Positions 42,210 through 51,506 of a stretch of 64,000 nucleotides of DNA are shown here, piece by piece (the first letter of the stretch is position 1; each line of letters starts with the position of its first letter). Where the stretch lies: contig CALADQ010000019.1 of the NCBI GenBank assembly GCA_937890765.1, forward strand, positions 1-64,000. Direction: 5' to 3'. This stretch comes from an uncultured Candidatus Neoarthromitus sp. (lineage in GTDB: Bacteria; Bacillota; Clostridia; Clostridiales; Clostridiaceae). The notes beneath the pieces are model-generated. The model saw nothing but the letters and a program-made list of their open reading frames with translations. It did no database searches and was not told where the DNA came from. The position numbers and the translations under genes were made by a program.

Positions 42210-43298
42210 TTGTTTTTTTCAAAAAAATTTTTGTCATTTATTCTAACAATTATTTTTTTTGTATCAACAATTAAAATTTCAGCAAACGCACAAGTAAAAA
42301 AATCTAAACCATATGATTTGAATGCAAAAGCTGCTGTTGTTATTGACGCACGAACTAAAAGAATTTTGTTTGATAAAAATGCTCGAGAAATTATGCCAAT
42401 GGCAAGCACAACAAAAATTTTAACTTCTCTCGTTGCTCTTAAGTATGGTAACATCGATAAAAAATTTAAAATTTCTCCTCTTGCTTCTTCTATCCGCGGT
42501 TCTAGAGTTGGATACAAACAAAACGAAGAAATTTCATTGAGAGAACTTCTTTACGGGCTAATGTTTAAATCAGGAAATGATGCTGCCATTGCAATTGCAG
42601 AAGGAATTGCTGGCTCAATAGAAGAATTTTGCAAATTGATGAATGAATATGCAAGAGAAATTGGAATTTTTGATTCTCATTTTGAATCGCCACACGGACT
42701 TGACAGCCAAAACCATTATTCAACTGCTTACGATTTAGCAATTCTCACATCAAAAACAAAAGAGATTGAATTTTTCAATGAACTTTCTAAAACAAAACAA
42801 TATTGCGACACAAATTTTTCAAGAAGTTATCAAAACATAAATAAAATTCTTTACATGGTCCCACAGGCTACTGGAACAAAAACTGGATATACTGGGCAAG
42901 CAGGAAAATGTTTAGTATCATCATTTGATATGGGAAATGACAACGAAATAATTGTGGTTGTTTTAAATTGCACTCCACGATGGAAATCTAGCGAATGGCT
43001 TTACAATTATACGAAAGAAAATTTTGATTTCAAAAAATTATTTTCAAAAGGAGATGTCGTTGTAAACGAAACTTTAGAAAATGGATACATATTAGAAGGA
43101 ATTGTCCAAGAAGATATAATCATTCCACTAACAAAAAATTCTACAGAAAAAATTTCAATCTCCATTGGCGACAACATTAAAAATTATAGAAAAGATGAAA
43201 TTGAAAATTTGGAATGCTTTGGGACAATAAAAATTTATGAAAACGATGAGCAAATATTTATTGCTCCAATTATAAATAAAAATTATAAATCTATGTAA
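42210..43298 (+). CDS. D-alanyl-D-alanine carboxypeptidase (DacF/DacB-like)
   Basis: A penicillin-binding D,D-carboxypeptidase, 362 residues, initiated at TTG 42210 six bases after GGTGG. Signal peptide at 1-28 (SFILTIIFFVSTIKISANA); active-site SxxK in MASTTKIL, SxN in SGNDAAIA, KTG in TGTKTGYTGQAG, and a C-terminal beta domain. It trims the peptidoglycan pentapeptide. Several paralogues (vegetative and spore-cortex) exist in spore formers and the sequence alone does not decide which this is. Confidence 0.93.
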   Translation: MFFSKKFLSFILTIIFFVSTIKISANAQVKKSKPYDLNAKAAVVIDARTKRILFDKNAREIMPMASTTKILTSLVALKYGNIDKKFKISPLASSIRGSRVGYKQNEEISLRELLYGLMFKSGNDAAIAIAEGIAGSIEEFCKLMNEYAREIGIFDSHFESPHGLDSQNHYSTAYDLAILTSKTKEIEFFNELSKTKQYCDTNFSRSYQNINKILYMVPQATGTKTGYTGQAGKCLVSSFDMGNDNEIIVVVLNCTPRWKSSEWLYNYTKENFDFKKLFSKGDVVVNETLENGYILEGIVQEDIIIPLTKNSTEKISISIGDNIKNYRKDEIENLECFGTIKIYENDEQIFIAPIINKNYKSM

Positions 43299-43362
43299 CA
43301 TATTTTTTTCTTAATCCATATTATGCACTATACAGCTTAGTTTAAAAAAGGAGTGAACATTT

Positions 43363-43539
43363 ATGTGTTGTTGTTCTAATAATAACAACTACTATTCATC
43401 ACCATATTCAATGACTCCATATAATTACAATTGTTATTTTACTCCAAATCATTGTTACAATAGTTGCAGTAGTAGTTTTGGATTAGGTGGAACGAACTCA
43501 CTATGTTTAATAGCATTATTTGCTTTGCTTTGCAGATAA
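43363..43539 (+). CDS. 58-residue Cys/Asn/Tyr-rich peptide with hydrophobic tail
   Basis: ATG 43363 lies nine bases after AAGGAGTG. The peptide starts MCCCSNNNNYYSSPYSMTPY, has eight or more Cys overall and ends with a hydrophobic segment SLCLIALFALLCR. The composition (Cys, Asn, Tyr, Ser) with a terminal membrane-like helix recalls small spore-coat or YjcZ-like sporulation peptides, but no family is certain. It is followed by a strong bidirectional terminator and sits between a carboxypeptidase gene and the flagellar operon end. Confidence 0.7.
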   Translation: MCCCSNNNNYYSSPYSMTPYNYNCYFTPNHCYNSCSSSFGLGGTNSLCLIALFALLCR

Positions 43540-43551
43540 TTAAATTTAGAA

Positions 43552-43578
43552 AAAGTCATGTGATGAACACATGACTTT
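43552..43578. terminator. Bidirectional terminator between Cys-rich peptide gene and flagellar operon
   Basis: AAAGTCATGTG (43552-43562) and CACATGACTTT (43568-43578) form a perfect 11-pair stem with a five-base loop; T-rich tracts flank it on both strands. Confidence 0.88.
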
Positions 43579-43588
43579 AATTTTTTAT

Positions 43589-44602
43589 CTATCTTTTTAA
43601 ATTAACAACATCTTGAAGTATCTCATCACTTGTTGAAATAATTTTTGATGAAGCTTGAAACGCTCTACTCGTTACTATTAAATCTGTAAATTGTTCCGCT
43701 ATATCAACGTTAGACATTTCAAGCATACCTTGAAGAATTTCTCCGCCAGACCTAACTTTTTCTGCGGGAGTTCCAACTCCAGTAGAAACAACAGCAGAAC
43801 CTGAGTTTGCCGAATTCAAATACATGTTATTACCAACTGTTTCAAGACCTTCTGGATTTTGGAAAGTTGCTGTGGCCAATTGTCCCAAAACAGTAACTTT
43901 TCCACCTTCAACAACTCCTGTTATTAATCCATCTTTTGCTATGGAATAAGATAATATTTTTTTAGCTGTCCCATTCTCCATAACTTCTTCTGGTATTTTC
44001 AAAGTTCTAAGTCCTTTGTCCGTTTTTAAGGGACCATTATTAGGTTGTGCAGCTGGCGGTTGTGGCCCATCTATATCCACAAATTTTATTTTTCCATCAT
44101 TTCTTATGCTTCCATTAACTGAATAACCCAAAACTCTTTCTCCAGTTGTTGTAACCAAATATCCATCGGAGTCAAGACTGAGAGAACCATCTCTTGTAAA
44201 AAATATTTCTCTTCCTTTTGAATCTTGAAGTTCTCCAGTCTTATTATCAATGGTTATATCATCTTTTGTATTAGCAACTGGACCTTTGGACACCATAAAA
44301 AAACTATTTCCATCGATAGCAAGGTCTAATGGTCTTCCTGTTGGTTGCATCATACCTTGAGTCATAGCTCTATCAATACTACCAACTGAAGCACCAAGCC
44401 CAACTTGCTTAGCGTTACTTCCTCCTAAATTCATAGAACCACCAACTGCATTTGATGAATTTTGATAAAGCATGTCTTTAAAAACGATTCTTGAACTTTT
44501 AAATCCCGTTGTGCTAACATTCGCTAAGTTGTTTCCTATTACGTCAAGTTTGTTTTGTTGTGATTTCATACCACTTATACCTGCATACATACCTCTAATC
44601 AT
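43589..44602 (-). CDS. Flagellar hook protein (FlgE family; FlgG-type possible)
   Basis: The 337-residue protein begins MIRGMYAGISGMKSQQNKLD followed by VIGNNLANVSTTGFKSSR, the conserved axial-protein N-terminus, and ends MSNVDIAEQFTDLIVTSRAF plus STSDEILQDVVNLKR, which is the hook-type (FlgE) C-terminus in Firmicutes. The middle (PLDLAIDGNSFFMVS) is also shared with FlgG rod proteins, so the symbol is left open. It is the last gene of the operon and reaches the terminator at 43552. Confidence 0.88.
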   Translation of the reverse strand: MIRGMYAGISGMKSQQNKLDVIGNNLANVSTTGFKSSRIVFKDMLYQNSSNAVGGSMNLGGSNAKQVGLGASVGSIDRAMTQGMMQPTGRPLDLAIDGNSFFMVSKGPVANTKDDITIDNKTGELQDSKGREIFFTRDGSLSLDSDGYLVTTTGERVLGYSVNGSIRNDGKIKFVDIDGPQPPAAQPNNGPLKTDKGLRTLKIPEEVMENGTAKKILSYSIAKDGLITGVVEGGKVTVLGQLATATFQNPEGLETVGNNMYLNSANSGSAVVSTGVGTPAEKVRSGGEILQGMLEMSNVDIAEQFTDLIVTSRAFQASSKIISTSDEILQDVVNLKR

Positions 44603-44680
44603 AAAACATCACACCTCTTTTTCAGAAAATTTTCACTAAAAAATAATAAAACCACTCTAATTTAAATTAGAATAGATTTC

Positions 44681-45019
44681 CTAAACTTTATGAACGAATG
44701 CAGAATATTCATGAGAATTTCTATTATTGTAAGCATTAACAGTCTTTTTCTCAATTTTTAAATTCTTTATTCCATTATATATATCACTAATCTTATTCTT
44801 CATCAAAGTTTCTAAAAGAGAATCCAATTTCAAAATTTCCAATTCGTCAGAACATTTAATTAAAATTTCTCTATCACAACCCTCAAGCTCATCAATTATC
44901 TTTTGGCGTTCGTCTAAAAAATCTAAAACCAATTCACTATCTCCAAAATTCACAGCATCAATTAAACTCATTGTCAATTCCTTAAAAGTTTTTAGCTGAT
45001 TATAAATAAACTCCTCCAT
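44681..45019 (-). CDS. FliT-like flagellar chaperone
   Basis: A 112-residue helical protein (LKTFKELTMSLIDAVNFGDS, DFLDERQKIIDELE) without membrane segments. Placement directly downstream of fliD, in the fliS-fliD-fliT arrangement, and an all-helical fold of about 110 residues suggest the FliT export chaperone for the filament cap. Sequence conservation in this family is low, so identity is positional. A weak hairpin (44653-44672) separates it from the hook gene. Confidence 0.65.
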   Translation of the reverse strand: MEEFIYNQLKTFKELTMSLIDAVNFGDSELVLDFLDERQKIIDELEGCDREILIKCSDELEILKLDSLLETLMKNKISDIYNGIKNLKIEKKTVNAYNNRNSHEYSAFVHKV

Positions 45020-45049
45020 AAATCCACCTCTAACCTAGAAATTTAAATT

Positions 45050-47458
45050 TTACTGCGGCATAAATATAGCTGACTGTGCTTGCAATTTTGTCAAAGCTGC
45101 TTCGAGTCTCGTAAATTGTTTATAATATCTGTCTTCTCTGCTAACAATCAAATCGTTAAGCTTGTCAATTTTTCTGTCGTGCTCTTTCATTTCTCTTGAA
45201 ATAACATTTTCATTTAACGTTGAGTCACCTTTAATACCAGCTATCTCTAAAAATATTCCTTTCTTTCCATCCTTGTTTCTTGTTGTCCTAACAAAATCAT
45301 TTAAAACGTCGTTCACCCTTCTAAAAATTCCTTGATCTGCATTTTTGTTTTTTCGCTCTTCGACAGTCAAATTTGGATCATAATTTTCATGACCTGTATC
45401 AGAAACTTTTGTAAACATTTCAGAAATTAATTGAGGGTCTTTTGCTAAAGCCATTTTAAATTTTTCTTCATCAAATTGTATTTTCCCGCCTTCTTTATAA
45501 TCCTTTGAAGTATTTAAACCAATGTCACGCAAATTTGTTGATATACCACCAACTGGCAAAAAAATTGCATTCCTCAACTGATACATAAAATTTTCAATTT
45601 CTGATTCGTTTCCGAGCAAACCTTCCTTGGCTTTCTTTTCCCAAAGCTCAATTTCCTTTTCGCTCATTTCCTTTTTCTGTTCTTCGCTTAAAGGTTTATA
45701 TTTTGGGTTCTTCCTCTCTTTTGATTTTGTGTTAAGGTCGTCCATTATTTTGTTAAAATCTTCTACGAATCCTTTCATAAGCTCAACTGTTTTATCCGTA
45801 TCACTAACTACACTAACTTTTATAGTTTCAGTTGGCTTACTTTTTATATCAAAATTAATTCCAGACAACGTAAAATTATTTGATTCAAATTCGAAAGTAT
45901 TTGAATTTCCATCCCCATCTGAAAATTCAACAACAGCATTTGAGCCTTTAGCTGAAATTTTATTTTCCCCAAACAAAGATTTCAGAAAATTACCTGACGT
46001 ATCTGAAGCTTCAAGTGAAACTTCTTTACCAGTAGCTTTGGATTCTATGGAAAAACTTCGTGAGATTGAATTGTAAGAAATATTAACTCCAGCTTTTGAA
46101 GATATATCAGAAAAAATTTGTTTAATCGTTAAATTTTTTCCACCTGCATATCCTTCATTCTCTTCTGTTGCATTAAAATCATATTTGAATGTTTGTCCAT
46201 TAATTTTAAATTCAACTTTTTTATCTGAACTCCCATCAAACTTCAAAACATTTGCTATTTTTTCTTTATTAACATCTAGAGAAACATCTAAACTATTTCC
46301 AATTCCTAAAGCACTAGCAGCACTACCACTAATTATAATTTGCTCTTTAGAATTACTCTTAAAAACCAATTTCCCATCAATAATTTCAGATGATACAATT
46401 GTCGAACTATTTTCATTTATTTTATCAGAAATGCTTTTTAGAATTTCTGAATTTGTTTTTCCCTCTGTTTCAATGTCTTTCAAATCCACTACAATTGGAT
46501 CTTGCCCTCTAATGCTTATAACAAGTTCAGAATTTTTCCCTTCCAAAAATCCACGCTCAAAAGATACAGAATTTGATTTTGATTCAACGCCATTTTCCAT
46601 AGCCACATTTGGCGAACCAATATCAAAACTTTTGTCCATCGTTCCACCACTAACGGATACTTGTCCATTCTCTATTGAAACTCTAAAATCTTTATTAGCT
46701 TCAGAATCAAATTTATTTCCTGACGAATCAGTTCCATTTTTAACTTTTGATTCAATTTCGTTTGCTAATTCTTCTGGACTATAACTTTTCTTGTCAAGAG
46801 AAATTGAAAATTGTTTTCCATTAACCGTAACATTAATAGAAGAATTCTCATCGTTTATCACAACATTTTTTTTAACACTCAAAACTCCATCGTCATCTAC
46901 TTCTGCTTTATATTTATCTTTTAATTCTGAATTACCTTGAATCTTTGAATTAATTTCTTTAGCTAAATCTTCTGAACTTTTGAATGATTTATTATCGAGA
47001 GTTATTCTTTTCCCATCAATAGTTAAATCATCATTCTTTCCATCAATTACAAATGGAATATTTATTTCATCTTTTATAGTGACTTGATTAATGCTATTTT
47101 CCCCAACAAATTTTGCAGGCTTAGCTATCTCACTAACATTCAATTCAAAATTTCCAACTGCGGCATTGCTACTTGCCAAAACTCCAGCAACTGTATTGTC
47201 AACCGAACTATTCGCCTTTATTCCTGACAAAGAAGCAGAACCCATTATATATGTTTCTTTGTTGAGTGGATCAAAATATTTTTTAGAAAAATCTCTAACG
47301 CTCGTTATCATTTCTCTATACAACTCTTGTCGCCATTCTAAAATCTGTTTATTTTGATTAACACGTTCAACTTTATTTTTTTCGTTTTGAAGCATACTTT
47401 CAACAATAGACTTAGTATCCAAACCAGAGGCCATACCCGTCATCTGAATTGATGCCAT
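45050..47458 (-). CDS. fliD: Flagellar filament cap protein FliD, expanded
   Basis: Begins QMTGMASGLDTKSIVESMLQ, the FliD_N domain, and ends with the helical FliD_C domain (LNDLIVSREDRYYKQFTRLE, then ALTKLQAQSAIF). At 802 residues it is clearly longer than usual FliD (about 450-680). The excess is at about residues 140-380, where three related flagellin_IN-like units occur (LDNKSFKSSEDLAKEINSKI, LDKKSYSPEELANEIESK and the EILKSISDKINENS unit). FliD caps the filament and in several bacteria acts as an adhesin. Followed by the fliT-like gene, preceded by fliS. Confidence 0.95.
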   Translation of the reverse strand: MASIQMTGMASGLDTKSIVESMLQNEKNKVERVNQNKQILEWRQELYREMITSVRDFSKKYFDPLNKETYIMGSASLSGIKANSSVDNTVAGVLASSNAAVGNFELNVSEIAKPAKFVGENSINQVTIKDEINIPFVIDGKNDDLTIDGKRITLDNKSFKSSEDLAKEINSKIQGNSELKDKYKAEVDDDGVLSVKKNVVINDENSSINVTVNGKQFSISLDKKSYSPEELANEIESKVKNGTDSSGNKFDSEANKDFRVSIENGQVSVSGGTMDKSFDIGSPNVAMENGVESKSNSVSFERGFLEGKNSELVISIRGQDPIVVDLKDIETEGKTNSEILKSISDKINENSSTIVSSEIIDGKLVFKSNSKEQIIISGSAASALGIGNSLDVSLDVNKEKIANVLKFDGSSDKKVEFKINGQTFKYDFNATEENEGYAGGKNLTIKQIFSDISSKAGVNISYNSISRSFSIESKATGKEVSLEASDTSGNFLKSLFGENKISAKGSNAVVEFSDGDGNSNTFEFESNNFTLSGINFDIKSKPTETIKVSVVSDTDKTVELMKGFVEDFNKIMDDLNTKSKERKNPKYKPLSEEQKKEMSEKEIELWEKKAKEGLLGNESEIENFMYQLRNAIFLPVGGISTNLRDIGLNTSKDYKEGGKIQFDEEKFKMALAKDPQLISEMFTKVSDTGHENYDPNLTVEERKNKNADQGIFRRVNDVLNDFVRTTRNKDGKKGIFLEIAGIKGDSTLNENVISREMKEHDRKIDKLNDLIVSREDRYYKQFTRLEAALTKLQAQSAIFMPQ

Positions 47459-47503
47459 AATAATTCCCTCCTTTTATACAAAGATTTGAAAATACACTTT
47501 TCT

Positions 47504-47884
47504 CTATTTTGATTTTTGGAGTTTGTCATAAACCTCATGCCACATGCTATTAACTTCCTCAACAACAGGAAAAACTTCATCAAGTATGGCTTCATTTTTC
47601 TCAATGTTGCATCTTGAAAGCCTATCTATTATAAAAGCGTAAATACTTTTAAGATTTTCTGCCCAAACTCCACCTTTATCTGTATCTAAAGTTATCATCA
47701 ATTCGTAAAATATGTCTTGTGCTTTAATTAAATTTGTATGAATCTCTTTTAAATTGTTAGTTTTGAAGGCAAGTTTTGCAATTTTACAAAACTTAACCGC
47801 CCCATCAACTAACATAATTAAGAGTTTTTCTTTAGATGCTGTATTAACACTGTTATTTTTATACGTATCCCTTGCGTTCAACAT
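47504..47884 (-). CDS. fliS: Flagellin export chaperone FliS
   Basis: A 126-residue four-helix protein: RDTYKNNSVNTASKEKLLIM at the N-terminus, ALIKAQDIFYELMITLD-like central helix (LIKAQDIFYELMITLDTDKG) and WHEVYDKL near the end. It binds unfolded flagellin and keeps it export competent, and in Bacillus-type regulation releases FliW. Lies between csrA and fliD. Confidence 0.94.
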   Translation of the reverse strand: MLNARDTYKNNSVNTASKEKLLIMLVDGAVKFCKIAKLAFKTNNLKEIHTNLIKAQDIFYELMITLDTDKGGVWAENLKSIYAFIIDRLSRCNIEKNEAILDEVFPVVEEVNSMWHEVYDKLQKSK

Positions 47885-47939
47885 AAATATTACCTACCTA
47901 TTTCCAAATAATAATTAACTAAAATTATTTGTTCAAATT

Positions 47940-48152
47940 TTAAATTTTAGAAACAATGTCCAACATATTTCCTGAAACAGATTTTTTATTCTGATTTCTT
48001 ACATCCTGGAGCAACTCTTTTCTAAGTATTTTTAGCTCCCTAGGAGCTTCAATCGCAATCTTAACCGAATTCTCTTCGATTTTTATAATTTTGATTTCAA
48101 TATTATCTCCTATTACCAAACTTTCCTCACGTTTACGTGAAATAACTAACAC
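47940..48152 (-). CDS. csrA: Carbon storage regulator CsrA
   Basis: A 70-residue RNA-binding dimer: MLVISRKREESLVIGDNIEI and KIAIEAPRELKILRKEL are characteristic, including the Arg near residue 44 that binds GGA motifs. It is initiated at GTG 48152. It represses flagellin translation and is antagonised by FliW, whose gene is eight bases upstream. Confidence 0.96.
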   Translation of the reverse strand: MLVISRKREESLVIGDNIEIKIIKIEENSVKIAIEAPRELKILRKELLQDVRNQNKKSVSGNMLDIVSKI

Positions 48153-48159
48153 TCAATAT

Positions 48160-48567
48160 TCACCCTCTTTTGACTACTAATGATTGCCTAACTAAATAAT
48201 CTTCTCTATTTAGAATTAATTGTTCTGCACTACCACTATTTATATTAACAATAATTGGTGCTCTCAAATTAAGAGTTACTTTTTCAATGTCATTGCTCAA
48301 TGTAACAACACTTAAAATCAAAACATCATTTGCATCTTTTATATTTAATCTGCTCATAATGGCATCGTCTATTTCAACTTCATAATTTGGAAAATATATA
48401 TATGGATCAACCAATAAAAGAGATATATTTTCATCTTCTGAAGCACTTAAATTGAAAAATCCTACTTGCTCCATAGCAATTAAATCAAATTCTTTAAGTC
48501 CATCAAATCCTGGCAAACCTTTTTCAAAACATATACTTCCAGTTTTTAAAAACACTTGTTCTCCCAT
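48160..48567 (-). CDS. fliW: Flagellar assembly factor FliW (CsrA antagonist)
   Basis: A 135-residue protein with the FliW pattern: GLPGFDGLKEFDLIAM near the N-terminus, LLLVDPYIYFPNYEVEIDD and NLRAPIIVNI. It binds CsrA allosterically and flagellin competitively, linking flagellin level to its translation. AGGAGG precedes the ATG. Confidence 0.96.
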   Translation of the reverse strand: MGEQVFLKTGSICFEKGLPGFDGLKEFDLIAMEQVGFFNLSASEDENISLLLVDPYIYFPNYEVEIDDAIMSRLNIKDANDVLILSVVTLSNDIEKVTLNLRAPIIVNINSGSAEQLILNREDYLVRQSLVVKRG

Positions 48568-48666
48568 TGAATAAAATTCCTCCTAAAATAAAACAATTTA
48601 AAAATACTTTTTTAAAATATTTTTAATGTTATTATGTTCTTGTTTAAAAAATATATACAACTAACT

Positions 48667-49638
48667 TTATCTTAAATAATCAATTAAAGTTGGTTGCATA
48701 ATTTTCGAACTAGCCTGAAGTGAAGCTGTATACATAGTTGAAGCCGTAACATAATCAATAGTTTTTTCTGCAAAATCAACATCTTCAATACTCGATAAAA
48801 TTTCTTTTATGTTAAATTTTTCTTCATCATTTCTTTTTAAAGCATCCTCCATTCTGTTTTGTTTCGCACCAACTTCTCCTCTAAGAGAAATTATATTGTT
48901 AAGTGCAGAATCAATTTTTTCTAAATTACTTGTAGTTAATTCCAGTTGTTTATCTTTATCATCAGAATCTAAGTTTTCCAGAATCTCTTTAAATACTTCA
49001 GTTAAATCTTGTTTGTTTCCTTGTTTATCTTCAAATTCTATAATTTGCCTTGCATTAACTCCATAATCTGTTTTAACACCGTTAGAAATTTCCATTTTCA
49101 AATGCTTTTCCATTTGTTTCAATTCTTCCTGAGTTATTGGTTGCCCATTTTTCCCACCATATTCCAATAAAATATTTCCATTTTTGGGGTCGACAGAATT
49201 ATTTATTGGTTTTTGATCAATCCTTTCACCACCAAAAACATATTTTCCATCAAAAGTTACGTTCATGACATCTCCAAATTTACTTATAACTTGAGAAATT
49301 TCCTGTTTAAACGCAACTCTTTCTTCAGGTCCATAAGTTGCATTACCTGCATTTACTAAAAGTTCTCTTATTCTTTGCAAACCATCACTAGCTTGCTCTA
49401 AAGATTGATCAGTTACATCTAAATGATTTGTAGCATCGACAATATTTTTATTGTACTGAGCATTTTTAGCTATATCATTTTTTAATCGCATTATTTTGGC
49501 AGCCTTAGCTGGATCATCCGAAACTCTATTTATTAACTTTCCAGTGTTTAATTGTTCATCAATTTTCGCCATACGTTCAAGACTCTTATTAAGATTGTGG
49601 TTAAAATTTTTGTGAGTCATTCCATTTGTAATTCTCAA
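48667..49638 (-). CDS. flgL: Hook-filament junction protein FlgL
   Basis: A 323-residue flagellin-like protein: RITNGMTHKNFNHNLNKSLE and RMAKIDEQLNTGKLINRVSD with DDPAKAAKIM at the N-terminus, and a C-terminal helix (DVDFAEKTIDYVTASTMYTA) ending STLIDYLR-like (MQPTLIDYLR). It forms the second junction ring between hook and filament. Next to flgK, as usual. Confidence 0.94.
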   Translation of the reverse strand: MRITNGMTHKNFNHNLNKSLERMAKIDEQLNTGKLINRVSDDPAKAAKIMRLKNDIAKNAQYNKNIVDATNHLDVTDQSLEQASDGLQRIRELLVNAGNATYGPEERVAFKQEISQVISKFGDVMNVTFDGKYVFGGERIDQKPINNSVDPKNGNILLEYGGKNGQPITQEELKQMEKHLKMEISNGVKTDYGVNARQIIEFEDKQGNKQDLTEVFKEILENLDSDDKDKQLELTTSNLEKIDSALNNIISLRGEVGAKQNRMEDALKRNDEEKFNIKEILSSIEDVDFAEKTIDYVTASTMYTASLQASSKIMQPTLIDYLR

Positions 49639-49667
49639 TTTTAATTCCCCCTCTCATTATCACATCA

Positions 49668-51479
49668 TTAGCTCATAAGTCCATTTATAATTACATCTAA
49701 CAATTTATCAACAGTTGAAATTACTCTTGCACTTGCATTGTAAGCATGTTGAAAGGTTATTAAATTGCTCATTTCTTCATCTAAAGAAACACCTGATGTA
49801 CTCATCCTAGAAATTTCTAGGTTATAAACTACATTTTCTAAATTATCTGCCTCTCTTCCAGTTTCTTGCGACCTAATCCCAACAGTTGTAACAATATTTT
49901 TGTATTGAGCTTCAATTTTTATTCCTTTGTTCGAATTTACTATTTCCAATCCATTATTTTTAAATTCATTTCCACCTTTTGCTACATTAAAAAAATCTTC
50001 TCTGCTGTTAATAGTTTTCCCAATATCAGAAACATTAAACAATTTTTCTCTTAAAGATGCAATTGCCAAAGCTCTATCCCCATTACCTTGTCCATCAATA
50101 TTATTTTGAATTCCATCAGGAAACATATTGTCATGCTCCCTAACTTTAAGTTTAAGAGGTTGATTTAACAATTCTTTATTTATGGATATATTTCCAGCAG
50201 TAATTTCAGCTTCTGCGTTCGCAACATCTGCAGAATTATTTAAATTTCCATCGTTGCCATATGTCGCAATTGAAGAATTCACAAAAAAAGGCAAACTATC
50301 ATGTTGGTTTGCTGCTGCCCCAGTTCCAGTCGCAGATTTTTGTCCACTGTGTACAGCGTTAACAGAAAACACTAACGCCTTAGCAAGTTGATTAAGTTGA
50401 TTTGTGAAGGAATCTATTTCTGTGTGAGATTTTTGAAGACCACCGAGTTCACCGGTGCTAAAATTCAAAGATGAAAATTCGGAATTGTTTAATTGACTTG
50501 CTTTTATTGGGTTTCCATCAGAACCAACTGCTAAACCCTCTTTATTTGATAAAATAACTCTATTTTTTTGGAGCGCTTCAACTCCTTCTTTTGTCATTCC
50601 ATTTATAGTTAATTCAACTTTGTTATTTGGATCGCTTGAATTGTTATTTTTGTAATAAATTATTTTAACATTCTTAGGAAAATTTCCATTAGGTGGTACA
50701 TCAATAGAATCAACATAAGTAAGCCTCAAATCTTTATCATAATCTTTAAGACTCACAAGATTTCCAAGTTTAATATCTTTTGAAGAAACGTCAATTCCAT
50801 TATTATTTTTAAAATCAACTTTAATACCTAACTTCCCACTAAGTTGATCGAGTAAAGCATCTCTTTTATCTAAAAAATCATTTGGCTCATTGCCCATCAG
50901 AGAAACTTCTTGAATTTTTTTATTCAAGCTAGTTATTTCATCTAAAATCGAATTAACTTCAACAACAGAATTTTTAATTGTTTCATTTAAATCTTGTTTG
51001 GAGTCTTGCAAATCTTTGTAAATTCTGTTGAATTCATCGCTCAAATTTGCAGCTTCTTGCAAAACAACAGTACGAGCATTAAAATCTGATGGATTTTTAG
51101 AAAGCTCCTGCCATCCATCAAAAAATTTATCAAACAATTTACTAAGCCCAACATCACTACTTTCATTAACAAGCTTTTCTATTTCTGATAAAACATTTTG
51201 ACGAACATTAACATCAGCTAAGGCAGAATTTTCACTTCTAATTTGATAATCTAAAAAAGTATCTCTAACTCGTTCTATCATTTCAACCTGTGCGCCTGTT
51301 CCTATTTGTCCAGCACTTCCAACATTTGTGAGAGGAGTTGAAGACTGAACTCTCAAACGCTGTCTTGTATAATCAGACCGTGAAGCATTACTTATATTAT
51401 GAGAAGTAACATTAAGCCCAGCTTGCATAACATTTATTCCACGCTTAGAAATATTCAAAGTATTAAACAATCCTGCCAT
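49668..51479 (-). CDS. flgK: Hook-associated protein 1 FlgK
   Basis: A 603-residue junction protein: NTLNISKRGINVMQAGLNVT and SHNISNASRSDYTRQRLRVQ at the N-terminus, NSVLPFF-like central region (DSLPFFVNSSIA) and the C-terminal ISRMSTSGVSLDEEMSNLIT with YNASARVISTVDKLLDVI. It forms the first junction ring. Preceded by flgN and followed by flgL with short gaps. Confidence 0.95.
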   Translation of the reverse strand: MAGLFNTLNISKRGINVMQAGLNVTSHNISNASRSDYTRQRLRVQSSTPLTNVGSAGQIGTGAQVEMIERVRDTFLDYQIRSENSALADVNVRQNVLSEIEKLVNESSDVGLSKLFDKFFDGWQELSKNPSDFNARTVVLQEAANLSDEFNRIYKDLQDSKQDLNETIKNSVVEVNSILDEITSLNKKIQEVSLMGNEPNDFLDKRDALLDQLSGKLGIKVDFKNNNGIDVSSKDIKLGNLVSLKDYDKDLRLTYVDSIDVPPNGNFPKNVKIIYYKNNNSSDPNNKVELTINGMTKEGVEALQKNRVILSNKEGLAVGSDGNPIKASQLNNSEFSSLNFSTGELGGLQKSHTEIDSFTNQLNQLAKALVFSVNAVHSGQKSATGTGAAANQHDSLPFFVNSSIATYGNDGNLNNSADVANAEAEITAGNISINKELLNQPLKLKVREHDNMFPDGIQNNIDGQGNGDRALAIASLREKLFNVSDIGKTINSREDFFNVAKGGNEFKNNGLEIVNSNKGIKIEAQYKNIVTTVGIRSQETGREADNLENVVYNLEISRMSTSGVSLDEEMSNLITFQHAYNASARVISTVDKLLDVIINGLMS

Positions 51480-51506
51480 AAATAACTACCTTCCTTCAAT
51501 AAAAAT

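Noticed and set aside
44653..44672. Hairpin between fliT-like and hook genes as a full terminator.
   Set aside because: Stem is short and almost only A-T; followed by a T-rich stretch but probably does not separate the operon.
45627..46784. Long plus-strand open frames (149 and 199 codons) opposite fliD.
   Set aside because: They are antisense to a clear fliD frame; composition is Ser/Phe/Leu-rich as expected from the complement of Lys/Glu/Asn codons, and they lack ribosome sites.
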